A DNA stretch of 64,000 nucleotides from Loigolactobacillus jiayinensis (GTDB taxonomy: Bacteria; Bacillota; Bacilli; Lactobacillales; Lactobacillaceae): positions 1 through 64,000 of the forward strand of contig NZ_RHOF01000004.1 of the NCBI RefSeq assembly GCF_003946445.1, written 5' to 3'. Numbering within the stretch: position 1 is the stretch's first letter; each line of letters begins with the position of its first letter. The notes under the pieces are model-generated. The model had not been told where the DNA came from, made no database searches, and was given only the letters and a program-made list of their open reading frames with translations. Made by a program: the position numbers and the translations under genes. Below are positions 53,667-62,273 of this stretch, in pieces.

Positions 53667-54269
53667 TTAGTGGCCTGCGACCCACGCGTTATAGGTATCG
53701 ATCGTTTTCGGATAAATATTGACTTGTTTTGCGATTAAAAATTTCAACGTGTTAGTGATTTCAAAACGCACACCAGCGTCTAAGCTTGCTTCAGCAGCCG
53801 CTCGCGCTTGGTCAACACCGGGAAAATCACGCCCAGGCTCAATAAAATCAGCGACGAAGATAATCTTATCCAGCGTCGTCATTTCTACTGCGCCGATCGT
53901 GTGCCGCCGAATCGCATTCAAGACTTGGGTGTCGTGAATACCTAGCTCACGTTCAACCAGATACGCGCCGATCACACCATGCCAAATGCCATTATTAGCC
54001 GTCAATAAGTCAGGGTCAAACCGCTGTTGCCGAATGAGCTGCTTAAACTCAGCATCAGGCCGTTGCTTTGCATAATCGTGCACCAATCCGGCTAAGCCAG
54101 CCCGTTGCACGTCCCCGCCGTACTGCTGCGCCAGCTTAATGGCCGTCTGCTCAACCCGCTGAACGTGGGCAAAGCGACCGTCACTTAACTGCGCATGCAG
54201 TCGCGCCAACAAATCAGCGCGGGACAAAGGAACCAAGGTCTGGGGATAATCAATATCAGTGTTTTTCAC
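53667..54269 (-). CDS. yqeK: HD-domain hydrolase YqeK
   Basis: 200 residues from the GTG at 54269 (8 nt after AAGAAGG, overlapping nadD by 14 nt). HD motifs: FAHVQRVEQTAIKLA, GLVHDYAK, HGVIGAYL, IRRHTIGAVEM and DFIEPGRDF. YqeK relatives hydrolyse diadenosine tetraphosphate symmetrically; that activity is inferred. Confidence 0.94.
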   Translation of the reverse strand: MKNTDIDYPQTLVPLSRADLLARLHAQLSDGRFAHVQRVEQTAIKLAQQYGGDVQRAGLAGLVHDYAKQRPDAEFKQLIRQQRFDPDLLTANNGIWHGVIGAYLVERELGIHDTQVLNAIRRHTIGAVEMTTLDKIIFVADFIEPGRDFPGVDQARAAAEASLDAGVRFEITNTLKFLIAKQVNIYPKTIDTYNAWVAGH

Positions 54270-54897
54270 GATATAAGCCTTCTTCTTCAATGTAATCAAG
54301 GACTGCATCTGGCACCAAATAACGCACCGAGCAGCCTTGGGCGATCCGCTGGCGAATCAGCGACGAACTAATATCCAGCAACGGTGCGTCAACCCACAAA
54401 ACCGGGAAACGACTTTCAGCTGGAAATTCAGGCCGCTTAACACCAACGAACTGCACCAATTTCAATAAGTCATCAATACGATGCCAGTTAGGCAGATCCT
54501 TCACCATATCAGCACCAACAATGAAATAAAAATCAGTATCAGGATGCTTTTGCTTCAACGTGACCATTGTATCATAGGTGTAGCTAACGCCGCCGCGATC
54601 AATTTCTGCTCGCTCAAGGTCAAAATGCGCATTACCGTCAATAGCCCGCTCAACCATTGCGACACGATGCTTAGCAGCAATCGTCGTCTTCGGATTTTGA
54701 TGCGGTGGTTGCGCATCGGGCATGAATAAAATTTTATCCAGGCCTAATTGCGAACACACCGATTCAGCCATCACTAAATGGCCTAAATGCGGTGGGTTAA
54801 AGGTACCACCCATAATGCCAACTTGCTTATGCGGCGTATTCTTAAGAATTTCTTCCTTCATTTCTACTGTGATCACTGGTTGGGTTAACGTTCTCAC
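54256..54897 (-). CDS. nadD: Nicotinate-nucleotide adenylyltransferase
   Basis: NAD biosynthesis: makes deamido-NAD from NaMN and ATP. 213 residues from a GTG at 54897 (AAGGTGG 10 nt upstream); an ATG at 54861 has no good ribosome-binding site. Motifs GGTFNPPHLGHL and the C-terminal SSSLIRQRIAQGCSVRYLVPDAV. Confidence 0.96.
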   Translation of the reverse strand: MRTLTQPVITVEMKEEILKNTPHKQVGIMGGTFNPPHLGHLVMAESVCSQLGLDKILFMPDAQPPHQNPKTTIAAKHRVAMVERAIDGNAHFDLERAEIDRGGVSYTYDTMVTLKQKHPDTDFYFIVGADMVKDLPNWHRIDDLLKLVQFVGVKRPEFPAESRFPVLWVDAPLLDISSSLIRQRIAQGCSVRYLVPDAVLDYIEEEGLYREKH

Positions 54898-54915
54898 GGT
54901 TTCAATGCCACCTTC

Positions 54916-55236
54916 TTACTTAGATAATGCTGCAACTTGCAACGATAACCGCCGATATTTTTCCTTTAATGCTGGGCGGTAGACCAAGACAACCCGGCCA
55001 ATAATCTGCGGAACCTCCAAATTAGGAATTTGGTTAGTCAATTCAGCAGCCACCTCGGCCGGCGTTAAATCAGTGTTTTGTAATAAATTAATTTTCAATA
55101 ACTCATGCCGCGCAATACTATCATCAACCTGCGCCAAAAAAGTCGCGTTAATGCCGTTCTTACCGACATGAAACTCAGGACGCAAACGATTAGCCCGCGC
55201 ACGCAAAAAGCGCTTTTGTTTACCAGATAAAGTCAT
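54916..55236 (-). CDS. yhbY: RNA-binding protein YhbY (CRM domain)
   Basis: 106 residues, single CRM domain with FRARANRLRPEFHVGKNGI and the GxxG-like loop. Associated with pre-50S ribosomes in E. coli. B. subtilis calls it yqeI in the same operon. Two structured repeats lie between it and yqeH. Confidence 0.95.
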   Translation of the reverse strand: MTLSGKQKRFLRARANRLRPEFHVGKNGINATFLAQVDDSIARHELLKINLLQNTDLTPAEVAAELTNQIPNLEVPQIIGRVVLVYRPALKEKYRRLSLQVAALSK

Positions 55237-55251
55237 AAAGAAATCCTTTCT

Positions 55252-55376
55252 AGAGTGTTGGAAAAAGCGGGTAGCTTCTGAGCATTAGCCTAGCTAGACA
55301 ATAAGTGACACGAAGTGGAGCGTTTGACTAGCGTAGCTAAGCGCAGGAAGCTGCTTTTTCCAACACGTTTCCGTTA
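55252..55376 (+). repeat. Structured intergenic repeat, copy R8 (short form)
   Basis: Outer stem GTGTTGGAAAAAGC / GCTTTTTCCAACAC, second stem TAGCTTC / GAAGCTG, central CACGAAGTG, ends AGAGTG and CACGTTTCCGTT. Compared with R3 the outer stem changes TCG to TGG on the left and CGA to CCA on the right, a compensatory pair. Confidence 0.93.
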
Positions 55377-55500
55377 AGAGTGCCAAAAAAGGCGTTCATG
55401 TTGTGAGCATTAGCCTAGCTTGATGATAAGAGACACGAAGTGGCTCGTTCACCAAGCGTAGCTAGGCGGAACAACATGCCTTTTTTGGCACGTTTCAGTT
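55377..55500 (+). repeat. Structured intergenic repeat, copy R9 (short form)
   Basis: Directly adjoins R8. Outer stem GTGCCAAAAAAGGC / GCCTTTTTTGGCAC, second stem CATGTTG / CAACATG, third stem GCCTAGC / GCTAGGC and CTTG.TGA / TCACCAAG, apical GAGACACGAAGTGGCTC. All stems differ from R8 yet pair internally. Confidence 0.93.
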
Positions 55501-55541
55501 AGAGTTGCCCAAACAAGCCGTTCATATTGTTCACTTCAGCC
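55501..55541 (+). repeat. Truncated left arm of an R9-type repeat
   Basis: Starts AGAGTTGCCC and continues AAGCCGTTCATATTGT, resembling the left arm of R9, then stops before the yqeH terminus. A third full-then-truncated arrangement. Confidence 0.65.
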
Positions 55542-55553
55542 CAACCGCAGCCA

Positions 55554-56675
55554 TTAAATCAAAGCGGGCCGAATAGTGACCGCCACGCCTTCTGGTGCCC
55601 AGCCGCTGACGGTGATGCCTGCAGGGACGGTGATCCAGCCCAGCCCGGCGAAGACTAGGTCACTTTTAACCTTGGGTGTAAATTGGATCCGTGCCAAAGC
55701 TGGAAAGTCGCCTACTTCATTTGGCCGCGGTGGCTGAAGTAATTTACCCACTTGGCGTTGGTAGAAGTCATCGGCGTTACTTAATTTAGTCCGATGAACC
55801 AATAAATTATTATCTAAATACAGCGTAAAGCCAGTATGCGGACCGCGTTCATAATCAAACCGCGCCAAACCACCTAAAAAGAGCGTTTGTTCACTATTTA
55901 GCTGGAACGTCTTAGGCTTGATCGGTTTTTGCGGTGCAACGAGCCGGAGATCCTTGGGACCCAAGTAGTAAGCCATCTGTTCACGATGAATGATCCCGGG
56001 GGTGTCCACTAACTCATGGCCATCGTCTAACGGAATTTCGATTTTATCTAATGTTGTTCCCGGAAAACGTGAGGTCGTGATCAAGTCTTGGGTGCCGGTA
56101 GTCCGTTTGATGATTTGGTTGATCAACGTTGATTTACCAACATTGGTGACCCCAACTACGTAGACATCGCGGCCAGCACGATATTTGTCAATCGCCGCCA
56201 ACAACTCATCTAGATCATACCCATTTTTAGCACTGGTCAGCAGCACGTCAATTGGCCGTAAACCAACAGCATGGGCCTGTTCCTGTAACCAGCGCCGCAC
56301 TTTATTGCGCTTAACTGAATTGGGTAACACGTCGACCTTATTCCCCACTAACAAAACTGGGTTATGGCCGACAAAACGGTGTAAGCCGGGAATAATACTG
56401 CCGGAAAAGTCGAAAATATCGATCACATTAACGATCAAAGCATCAGTATCGCCGAGCTGCGTCAATAATTTCAAAAAATCATCGTCAGTTAAGCGGACAT
56501 CGGAAATTTCGTTATAATGACGGAGGCGGAAACACCGCTGACAATAAACTTCCCCTGACGCTAAGCCCTTTTCTAACGCTGAAGCTGGCGTATAACCAGC
56601 AGCCTCAGGATCTGTCGTTTGAATCTGTGCCCCACAACCAATACAATATAATGGCTCTGTTTCTGTCTCAGCCAT
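55554..56675 (-). CDS. yqeH: Ribosome biogenesis GTPase YqeH
   Basis: 373 residues, circularly permuted GTPase needed for 30S assembly. N-terminal zinc finger CIGCGAQIQT...CQRCFRLRHY, then G4 (LLVGNKVDVLP) before G1 (GVTNVGKSTLINQI) and G3 (DTPGI), the order diagnostic of circular permutation. Overlaps yqeG by 8 nt. Confidence 0.96.
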   Translation of the reverse strand: MAETETEPLYCIGCGAQIQTTDPEAAGYTPASALEKGLASGEVYCQRCFRLRHYNEISDVRLTDDDFLKLLTQLGDTDALIVNVIDIFDFSGSIIPGLHRFVGHNPVLLVGNKVDVLPNSVKRNKVRRWLQEQAHAVGLRPIDVLLTSAKNGYDLDELLAAIDKYRAGRDVYVVGVTNVGKSTLINQIIKRTTGTQDLITTSRFPGTTLDKIEIPLDDGHELVDTPGIIHREQMAYYLGPKDLRLVAPQKPIKPKTFQLNSEQTLFLGGLARFDYERGPHTGFTLYLDNNLLVHRTKLSNADDFYQRQVGKLLQPPRPNEVGDFPALARIQFTPKVKSDLVFAGLGWITVPAGITVSGWAPEGVAVTIRPALI

Positions 56676-57198
56676 CTAAACGCTCCTTCCACTGTAACTC
56701 AGGATGACGCCGCCGTAAGCGACGCATTAAAAACTTTTCAAGAAATCGATTAATTCGCGTATTCCAAGCATCGGTTTTGATCAAGGGCCGGACTAAAACA
56801 GCCCGAACCCCACTATTATTAGCGGCGATCATATCGGTGATCAATTGATCCCCCACCATGATCAATTCGTCGTTGGATAACTTCAGTTGTACCTTGGCGC
56901 GGCGAATACCGATTGATAGAGGCTTCAAGGCCCGCGCAATAAATGGCACCTTCAAGCTTTTCACGGCGCGACTGATCCGCGCAGCACTATTATTGGAAAC
57001 AACCACTACTGGAATACCGCTGGCTTGCATTTGTTGGATCCACGTTTTAATTTCCGTGGTGCCAGTCGGATTATCCCAAGCAATCAATGTGTTATCCAAA
57101 TCAGTCAGAATCGCTTTGATTCCTTGGCGCCGTAAATCGGCCGCCGTTAGCTGGGTGATTTTGGCCACCATCCAAGTCGGTTTATAGTCTAAAAACAT
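56668..57198 (-). CDS. yqeG: HAD-type phosphatase YqeG
   Basis: 176 residues, HAD family IIIA. Nucleophile Asp in AILTDLDNTLIAWD, Thr/Ser in VVVSNNS, Lys in RALKPLSIGIRRA and acidic pair in MVGDQLITD. It starts the yqeG-yqeH-yhbY-nadD-yqeK-rsfS-yqeM operon. Promoter GTGCAA-17-TATAAT at 57270-57242. Confidence 0.94.
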   Translation of the reverse strand: MFLDYKPTWMVAKITQLTAADLRRQGIKAILTDLDNTLIAWDNPTGTTEIKTWIQQMQASGIPVVVVSNNSAARISRAVKSLKVPFIARALKPLSIGIRRAKVQLKLSNDELIMVGDQLITDMIAANNSGVRAVLVRPLIKTDAWNTRINRFLEKFLMRRLRRRHPELQWKERLDG

Positions 57199-57241
57199 AA
57201 TAACCTCTCAACATCTATATCGTTTTACATCTCAACAATCC

Positions 57242-57366
57242 ATTATAAGGGAAAGCTGACTAAATTGCACCCGCGTAGATCGAAAAAAGTAGTGCCAGCG
57301 CAAATCCCCTTAATTTGGACCCGTAAAAGCTAATTTCTTTGCACCCGCACGCTTTTGCCGTATGCT
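57242..57366. promoter_or_regulatory. Divergent promoters of yqeG and the quinone oxidoreductase
   Basis: Minus: GTGCAA (57270-57265), 17 nt, TATAAT (57247-57242). Plus: TTGCAC (57339-57344), 16 nt, TATGCT (57361-57366). Both -35 regions lie in an identical TTGCACCCGC (57265-57274 and 57339-57348), perhaps a shared operator. Confidence 0.6.
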
Positions 57367-57409
57367 GAAGCCAAAGTCGTTAGCAGGTAAATTAGAAAGG
57401 ATTGATTTA

Positions 57410-58327
57410 ATGCAAAGTTTTGGCTTTAACCAGTTTGGGGACGCTGACGTTTTTGAAAGCCTCACCCAACCAACCCCTGAATTAACGCCAGTCCGCGTTT
57501 TGGTCGACGTCGCTGGTTTTGCGCTTAATCCGTATGATGCAGCGCTGCGCCGCGGTGAGCAAGCCACCGCCCGGCCGCTACCTTTTCCCATCGTCCCCGG
57601 TAGTGATGTCGTCGGCACGATTCGCGCAGTCGGTGAACAAGTCACTGATTACCAAGTCGGCGATGTGGTTTTAGGCCATAGCAATCTCGGCGCTTATGCC
57701 GAACAAATCGCCATTTCCCATAACAAAATCGTTAAAGTGCCGGCGCAAACGCCGCTGAGTGCGGTGGTCGGCCTACCTTCCGTCGGTATCACGGCCTACA
57801 ACTTATTGGTGGTCAAGTTACAACTGCAACCAACGCAAAGCTTACTGGTACAAGGCGCTTCCGGTGGCGTCGGCAGTCTGCTGGTGCAAATTGCCAAAGC
57901 AAGCGGCGCCCACGTTACCGGCGTTGCCAGCGCAGCCAACGCAGCTTATGTGCGGCAACTCGGTGTCGATCAATTTATCAGCACCGCCGACTTTGCCACT
58001 AGTCCTGTCCGCGCTGATATTGTTGTCAACGCGGTGAACGGCGGCCGTGCTCAGGCAGTCGGCCTCGCCCACGTCGCCACCGCCGGCCAGTACGTTAGTC
58101 TCAACCAACTGACGGACAGCGACACTGACGTGGCCACGCTAGCTTTTCAGCCTGAAAAAGGGTTCCGTGATCGCCCTGCGTTAGCCTATTTAATGGCCTT
58201 GTACCGCCAGCAACAACTGCAGTTACCAGTTGCCGCTCAACTAGGCTTCGATCTAGCCGGCGTGCAAGCCGGGCAGCGTTTATTAGAACAACGCCATCGT
58301 CCCGGCAAAATTATTGTCATGAAGTAA
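57410..58327 (+). CDS. Zinc-independent alcohol dehydrogenase / quinone oxidoreductase family protein
   Basis: 305 residues, MDR superfamily. GroES-like N-terminus (QSFGFNQFGDADVF, VPGSDVVGTIRAVGEQV), nucleotide-binding VQGASGGVGSLLVQIAKASGA, and no zinc-binding Cys cluster. NADPH-dependent reduction of quinones or enones is likely. ATG at 57410 with AAAGGA upstream. Single gene with terminator. Confidence 0.92.
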   Translation: MQSFGFNQFGDADVFESLTQPTPELTPVRVLVDVAGFALNPYDAALRRGEQATARPLPFPIVPGSDVVGTIRAVGEQVTDYQVGDVVLGHSNLGAYAEQIAISHNKIVKVPAQTPLSAVVGLPSVGITAYNLLVVKLQLQPTQSLLVQGASGGVGSLLVQIAKASGAHVTGVASAANAAYVRQLGVDQFISTADFATSPVRADIVVNAVNGGRAQAVGLAHVATAGQYVSLNQLTDSDTDVATLAFQPEKGFRDRPALAYLMALYRQQQLQLPVAAQLGFDLAGVQAGQRLLEQRHRPGKIIVMK

Positions 58328-58328
58328 A

Positions 58329-58366
58329 TAAAAAAGTTGTGCTCGCGCTGAGCACAACTTTTTTTA
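58329..58366. terminator. Bidirectional terminator between the oxidoreductase and rplT
   Basis: AAAAAAGTTGTGCTCGCGCTGAGCACAACTTTTTTT stem-loop between convergent genes. Confidence 0.95.
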
Positions 58367-58376
58367 TAGCCAATTA

Positions 58377-58736
58377 CTATTTAGCAATAGCTGTTTTTGC
58401 TTGTTCTGCTAAGTCAGAAAATGCTTTAGCGTCACTGATCGCAAGTTCAGATAACATCTTGCGGTTAATGTCGATGCCTGCAAGTTTCAAACCGTGCATC
58501 AATTTGCTGTAGCTAATGTCATTCAAACGTGCTGCTGCGTTGATACGCGCAATCCATAATTTACGGAAATCACGTTTAACTTGACGACGATCACGGAAAG
58601 CATAACGGTACGAAACCATTACTTGGGTGTTTGCTGTTTTGAACAAACGATGCTTTGAACCGCGATAACCTTTAGCTAATTTTAAAACCTTTTTACGACG
58701 TTTGCGCGTCACTATTCCACCTTTAACACGTGGCAT
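58377..58736 (-). CDS. rplT: 50S ribosomal protein L20
   Basis: 119 residues, basic, beginning [24 protein letters not shown], with the C-terminal [10 protein letters not shown] domain. Last gene of infC-rpmI-rplT; represses the operon in Firmicutes by binding the leader. Confidence 0.98.
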   Translation of the reverse strand: MPRVKGGIVTRKRRKKVLKLAKGYRGSKHRLFKTANTQVMVSYRYAFRDRRQVKRDFRKLWIARINAAARLNDISYSKLMHGLKLAGIDINRKMLSELAISDAKAFSDLAEQAKTAIAK

Positions 58737-58825
58737 TGAAATTCCTCCTCAAATACTTCGGCGTTTCACTATAGTGAAAACTTAGGAGCACGAAGTTACC
58801 TAAAAATTAAATTGTTGATGCTATC

Positions 58826-59026
58826 TTACTTCATTTGGGATAGCATTTGTTTGATCCGCTTCATATCGCTAGCGGAAACCATGCCTGGTTTAGCTAAGAA
58901 ACGACGTTGCTTCTTAGTCTTACCATGGAAACGGTGGCTCGTGTAAGCGTGATGGCGTAACAAGCCGCCGTTACCGGTTTTCTTGAAACGTTTTGCTGAT
59001 GCACGATGTGTTTTTTGTTTTGGCAT
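58826..59026 (-). CDS. rpmI: 50S ribosomal protein L35
   Basis: 66 residues, [22 protein letters not shown], typical. GGAGGAAG Shine-Dalgarno. It is 228 nt downstream of infC, a longer gap than usual. Confidence 0.98.
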   Translation of the reverse strand: MPKQKTHRASAKRFKKTGNGGLLRHHAYTSHRFHGKTKKQRRFLAKPGMVSASDMKRIKQMLSQMK

Positions 59027-59254
59027 AATTAATCTTCCTCCCTACAGAAGACGGTGGCGAAAAACTGTCGCCACAGTCTTTCCAAACAAATTTAGTACGG
59101 TGCGCTTCACCATGATTGATGAAGTTATACCTGATAGAACGTGTTCTAGGAAGCAGGCTTTTCTGCCTAGCACTGTCAGGTAAGCCCGCCACTGCGTGTA
59201 GCTGCTTGCCTGAGTTACTTAGCGTTCAAAGTCTGAACGCTCCCTAACGCACTC

Positions 59255-59773
59255 CTATTGCTTTTCTGCGATTGGCTGCAACATCATTGACATGCTGCGT
59301 CCGTCCATCTTAGGATGAGCGATAACTGTTGCAACATCTTTGGTCTCATCGGCCAAGCGCTTAAGTACTTCACGGCCAATTTCTTTATGCGTGATTGCAC
59401 GACCGCGGAAACGAATTGATGCTTTGACCTTGTCACCCTTAGCTAAGAATTTACGCGCATTCTTCAACTTGGTTTCAAAATCATTCTGATCAATTGTTGG
59501 ACTTAAGCGGACTTCTTTGATGCTAACGATTTTTTGTTTCTTACGGGCATCGCGTTGTTTCTTTTGCAATTCAAAACGATACTTACCGTAATCCATGATC
59601 CGCGCTACCGGTGGCTTAGCGTTGGCGGCCACAAGAACAACATCCAAATTAGCTTGGTCGGCAATTCGCAATGCTTCGGTCATACTCTGAACGCCTAGTT
59701 GGTCACCATTTTCAGCGATCAAACGAACCTCACGTGCGCGAATCCCATCATTGACCATCATGTCTTTTGCTAT
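59255..59773 (-). CDS. infC: Translation initiation factor IF-3, probable AUA start
   Basis: 172 residues from an ATA at 59773: after the start, [18 protein letters not shown] aligns with the family's (I)AKDMMVN start. The Shine-Dalgarno GGAGGTG is 7-9 nt before the ATA but 21 nt before the first ATG (59761), too far. IF-3 normally discriminates against non-AUG starts, and infC commonly uses AUU/AUA/AUC to sense its own level. N-domain to about residue 80, C-domain [20 protein letters not shown]. Followed by rpmI, rplT. Confidence 0.9.
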   Translation of the reverse strand: MAKDMMVNDGIRAREVRLIAENGDQLGVQSMTEALRIADQANLDVVLVAANAKPPVARIMDYGKYRFELQKKQRDARKKQKIVSIKEVRLSPTIDQNDFETKLKNARKFLAKGDKVKASIRFRGRAITHKEIGREVLKRLADETKDVATVIAHPKMDGRSMSMMLQPIAEKQ

Positions 59774-59943
59774 GGCTATTCACCTCCAAAAATTTCGAGA
59801 AAAATGCAGAAAAAAACGGAGCCCACTTACGCAGACCCCGCCACAAACCAATAGTTGATTTGTTCCGTTCATATCTGCCCAGAGACATTTTAGTCAGCTT
59901 AGGCGAGAAGCGGGCTGCTTCTGCTTTAATTCTCAATAAGCTA
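59774..59943 (-). promoter_or_regulatory. infC leader (L20-leader-like) with attenuator
   Basis: About 165 nt of leader from the promoter to infC. It contains a palindromic AACAAATCAACTATTGGTTTGT region and a rho-independent hairpin CGGGGTC / GGCTCCG with TTTTTT (59842-59810), shortly before the Shine-Dalgarno. This fits the L20 leader, where L20 binding favours termination. Confidence 0.7.
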
Positions 59944-59944
59944 A

Positions 59945-59973
59945 ATTATACGATTACTTATTATCTTTGTCAA
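59945..59973 (-). promoter_or_regulatory. Perfect consensus promoter of infC-rpmI-rplT
   Basis: Minus strand: TTGACA (59973-59968), 17-nt spacer, TATAAT (59950-59945). The -35 lies inside the last codons of thrS. Confidence 0.92.
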
Positions 59974-61948
59974 GCTGTTGAGCTACATTTGCTTCGGTAC
60001 CCTTTAATTTACCGCTGCGACTGTAGTTACCAACCTCGGCAACCATGGCGTCAATATAAATATTAGCGTCTTGGGCAATACCTTTGTCTTCACCATAATG
60101 GCGAACTGAGACGCTGGCGTGACTCATTTCTTCATCACCAATAACCAAGGTATACGGAATCTTCTGGGTTTGAGCTTCACGAATCTTGTAACCCATTTTT
60201 TCGTTACGATCATCGATTTCAACCCGTAACCCACGGGCAACCATCCGCGACTTGATCTGTTTAGCATAATCCATATGCAAGTCGTTTTTAACTGGAATGA
60301 TAACGGCCTGAACTGGCGCTAACCAAGTTGGGAAGGCCCCTTTGTACATTTCAGTTAAGTAAGCTGTGAAACGTTCCATCGTTGAAACCAAGCCACGATG
60401 GATCATCACTGGCCGATGTTCTTCACCATCGCTGCCAACGTACTTCAAGTCAAAGCGTTCTGGCAACATGAAGTCTAATTGAATGGTCGACAACGTTTCT
60501 TCATTACCCAAAGCCGTCTTGGTTTGAACGTCAAGTTTAGGACCGTAGAAAGCTGCTTCGCCTTCTGCTTCAGTATATTGCAAGCCCATATCATCCATAG
60601 CGGCTTTCAACATAGTCTGCGCACGGTTCCACATTTCATTATCGTCAAAGTACTTCTGCGTGTTGTTAGGATCGCGGTAGCTTAAACGGAATGAATAGTC
60701 GCTAATATCAAAGTCAGCGTAAACGGAAATCATTAATTTCAAAATTGCCTTAAATTCGTCTTCGATTTGATCCAAAGTAACGAAGGTATGGCCATCATTC
60801 AAAGTCATTTCCCGTACTCGTTGTAAACCAGATAAAGCACCAGATTTTTCATAACGATGCATCATCCCTAATTCAGCGATCCGTAATGGTAATTCACGGT
60901 AACTGCGGATATGGTGGTTATAAATTTGGATATGGCTAGGGCAGTTCATTGGCCGTAATTCCAATTGCTCGCCTTCACCCATGTCCATTGGTGGGAACAT
61001 GTCTTCACGATAATGTTCCCAATGGCCTGACGTCTTATAAGCGTTTAAGTTCATCAAAACAGGCGTGTAAACGTGTTGGTAACCGTTGGCAACTTCCTTG
61101 TCAATGATGTAACGTTCGATCGTCCGCCGAATAGTGGCGCCTTTTGGCATCCAGTAAGGTAGTCCTGCGCCGACTTTAGGGTCAACGAAGAACAAATCTA
61201 ACTGATTACCGATTACTCGATGATCACGGTCATGGGCTTCTTGGCGACGTGCATCGTCAGCTTCCATTTCCTTTTGGCTGAAGAAGGCTGTGCCGTAAAC
61301 CCGTTGCAACATTTTATTGCTGGACTTGCCTTGCCAGTATGCGCCGGCAACAGACAATAACTTAGAAACTTTCAGCAAATGCGTATCAGGTAAGACGCCT
61401 TGTTCGCCAAAATCGGTGAAGTCACCTAAATGATAAAGCACAACTTCATCAGCATCACTGGCATTTAACAAGCTAGTCTTGTAAGGATCAGCGGCAAACT
61501 TAGCCAACGCATCAGCCTTCGCAACAACTTCGCGTGTAATTGGATCGCCGTCAGCGACGATTTTGGCCAAATGATCGTTGATGGCCGTTAAATCATCGAC
61601 GGAAACTGGCTTAGCTTCGTTATCCGTATCGTAATAAAAACCGTGTTCCGTTAAGGCATGTTCGCCAAAAGTCATGGCTGGGAATAAATCATGCAAGGCC
61701 GCGCCTAGTGCTAAGCTAGCCGTATTCCAGAGCACTTGTAACCCAGCATCATCCTTAGCCGTGACGATCTCAATTTTGCCATCCTTAGCTAAAGGTGCTG
61801 TTAAATCAACTAATTGACCATCTAACTTACCAGCAATTGCTTTCTTACCTAAACTCGTACTGATTGATTTTGCAACATCAGCAACAGTTGTTCCTGCGGC
61901 GAAGTTTTTGACTGCGCCATCGGGGAACGTTAACTTCAGTTCTGCCAT
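59954..61948 (-). CDS. thrS: Threonine-tRNA ligase
   Basis: 664 residues: TGS domain (1-65), editing domain, class II core with [29 protein letters not shown], motif 3 [16 protein letters not shown], and anticodon-binding C-terminus. Controlled by a T-box leader (61979-62235). Confidence 0.98.
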   Translation of the reverse strand: MAELKLTFPDGAVKNFAAGTTVADVAKSISTSLGKKAIAGKLDGQLVDLTAPLAKDGKIEIVTAKDDAGLQVLWNTASLALGAALHDLFPAMTFGEHALTEHGFYYDTDNEAKPVSVDDLTAINDHLAKIVADGDPITREVVAKADALAKFAADPYKTSLLNASDADEVVLYHLGDFTDFGEQGVLPDTHLLKVSKLLSVAGAYWQGKSSNKMLQRVYGTAFFSQKEMEADDARRQEAHDRDHRVIGNQLDLFFVDPKVGAGLPYWMPKGATIRRTIERYIIDKEVANGYQHVYTPVLMNLNAYKTSGHWEHYREDMFPPMDMGEGEQLELRPMNCPSHIQIYNHHIRSYRELPLRIAELGMMHRYEKSGALSGLQRVREMTLNDGHTFVTLDQIEDEFKAILKLMISVYADFDISDYSFRLSYRDPNNTQKYFDDNEMWNRAQTMLKAAMDDMGLQYTEAEGEAAFYGPKLDVQTKTALGNEETLSTIQLDFMLPERFDLKYVGSDGEEHRPVMIHRGLVSTMERFTAYLTEMYKGAFPTWLAPVQAVIIPVKNDLHMDYAKQIKSRMVARGLRVEIDDRNEKMGYKIREAQTQKIPYTLVIGDEEMSHASVSVRHYGEDKGIAQDANIYIDAMVAEVGNYSRSGKLKGTEANVAQQLDKDNK

Positions 61949-61978
61949 TAATTTGGCCTCCTTAAAATATTAACCACA

Positions 61979-62235
61979 AAAAAAGTCCCTGAGATCAAAT
62001 AGACCTCAGGGACGAAAATTTCGTGGTTCCACCCAGTTTTGAAGTGCGTCAACACTTCCTCATTAGCGTTATTAACGGTAACGAACCGACCCTACTTTGC
62101 ATAGAGTTCTTGGAAAGTGGTCGCGCCTAAACCGTTTAGCAAGTTACAGCCCCCTTGCCTCTCTGAAAAACAAACTTAGTCGCGGTATCTTTCCGCTTTG
62201 ATAAGTCAATTGAACCATATCCCTGTCAAAAATTC
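61979..62235 (-). promoter_or_regulatory. T-box riboswitch, tRNA-Thr responsive
   Basis: Minus strand: T-box TGGGTGGAACCACG (62035-62022), terminator GTCCCTGAG / CTCAGGGAC with TTTTTTT (62013-61979), probable specifier ACC in GCGACCACTTTCC. A TTGACA with 17-nt spacer and ACTTAT lies at its upstream end (about 62229-62201). Confidence 0.92.
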
Positions 62236-62273
62236 AAGTCGCTACCGGAAATTTATGCCGCTACTTTCCGCGA

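Noticed and set aside
27896-55541. Integron attC sites, since attC also conserves fold over sequence
   Set aside because: The core GTTRRRY/RYYYAAC sites are not at the ends and no integrase or cassette genes occur.
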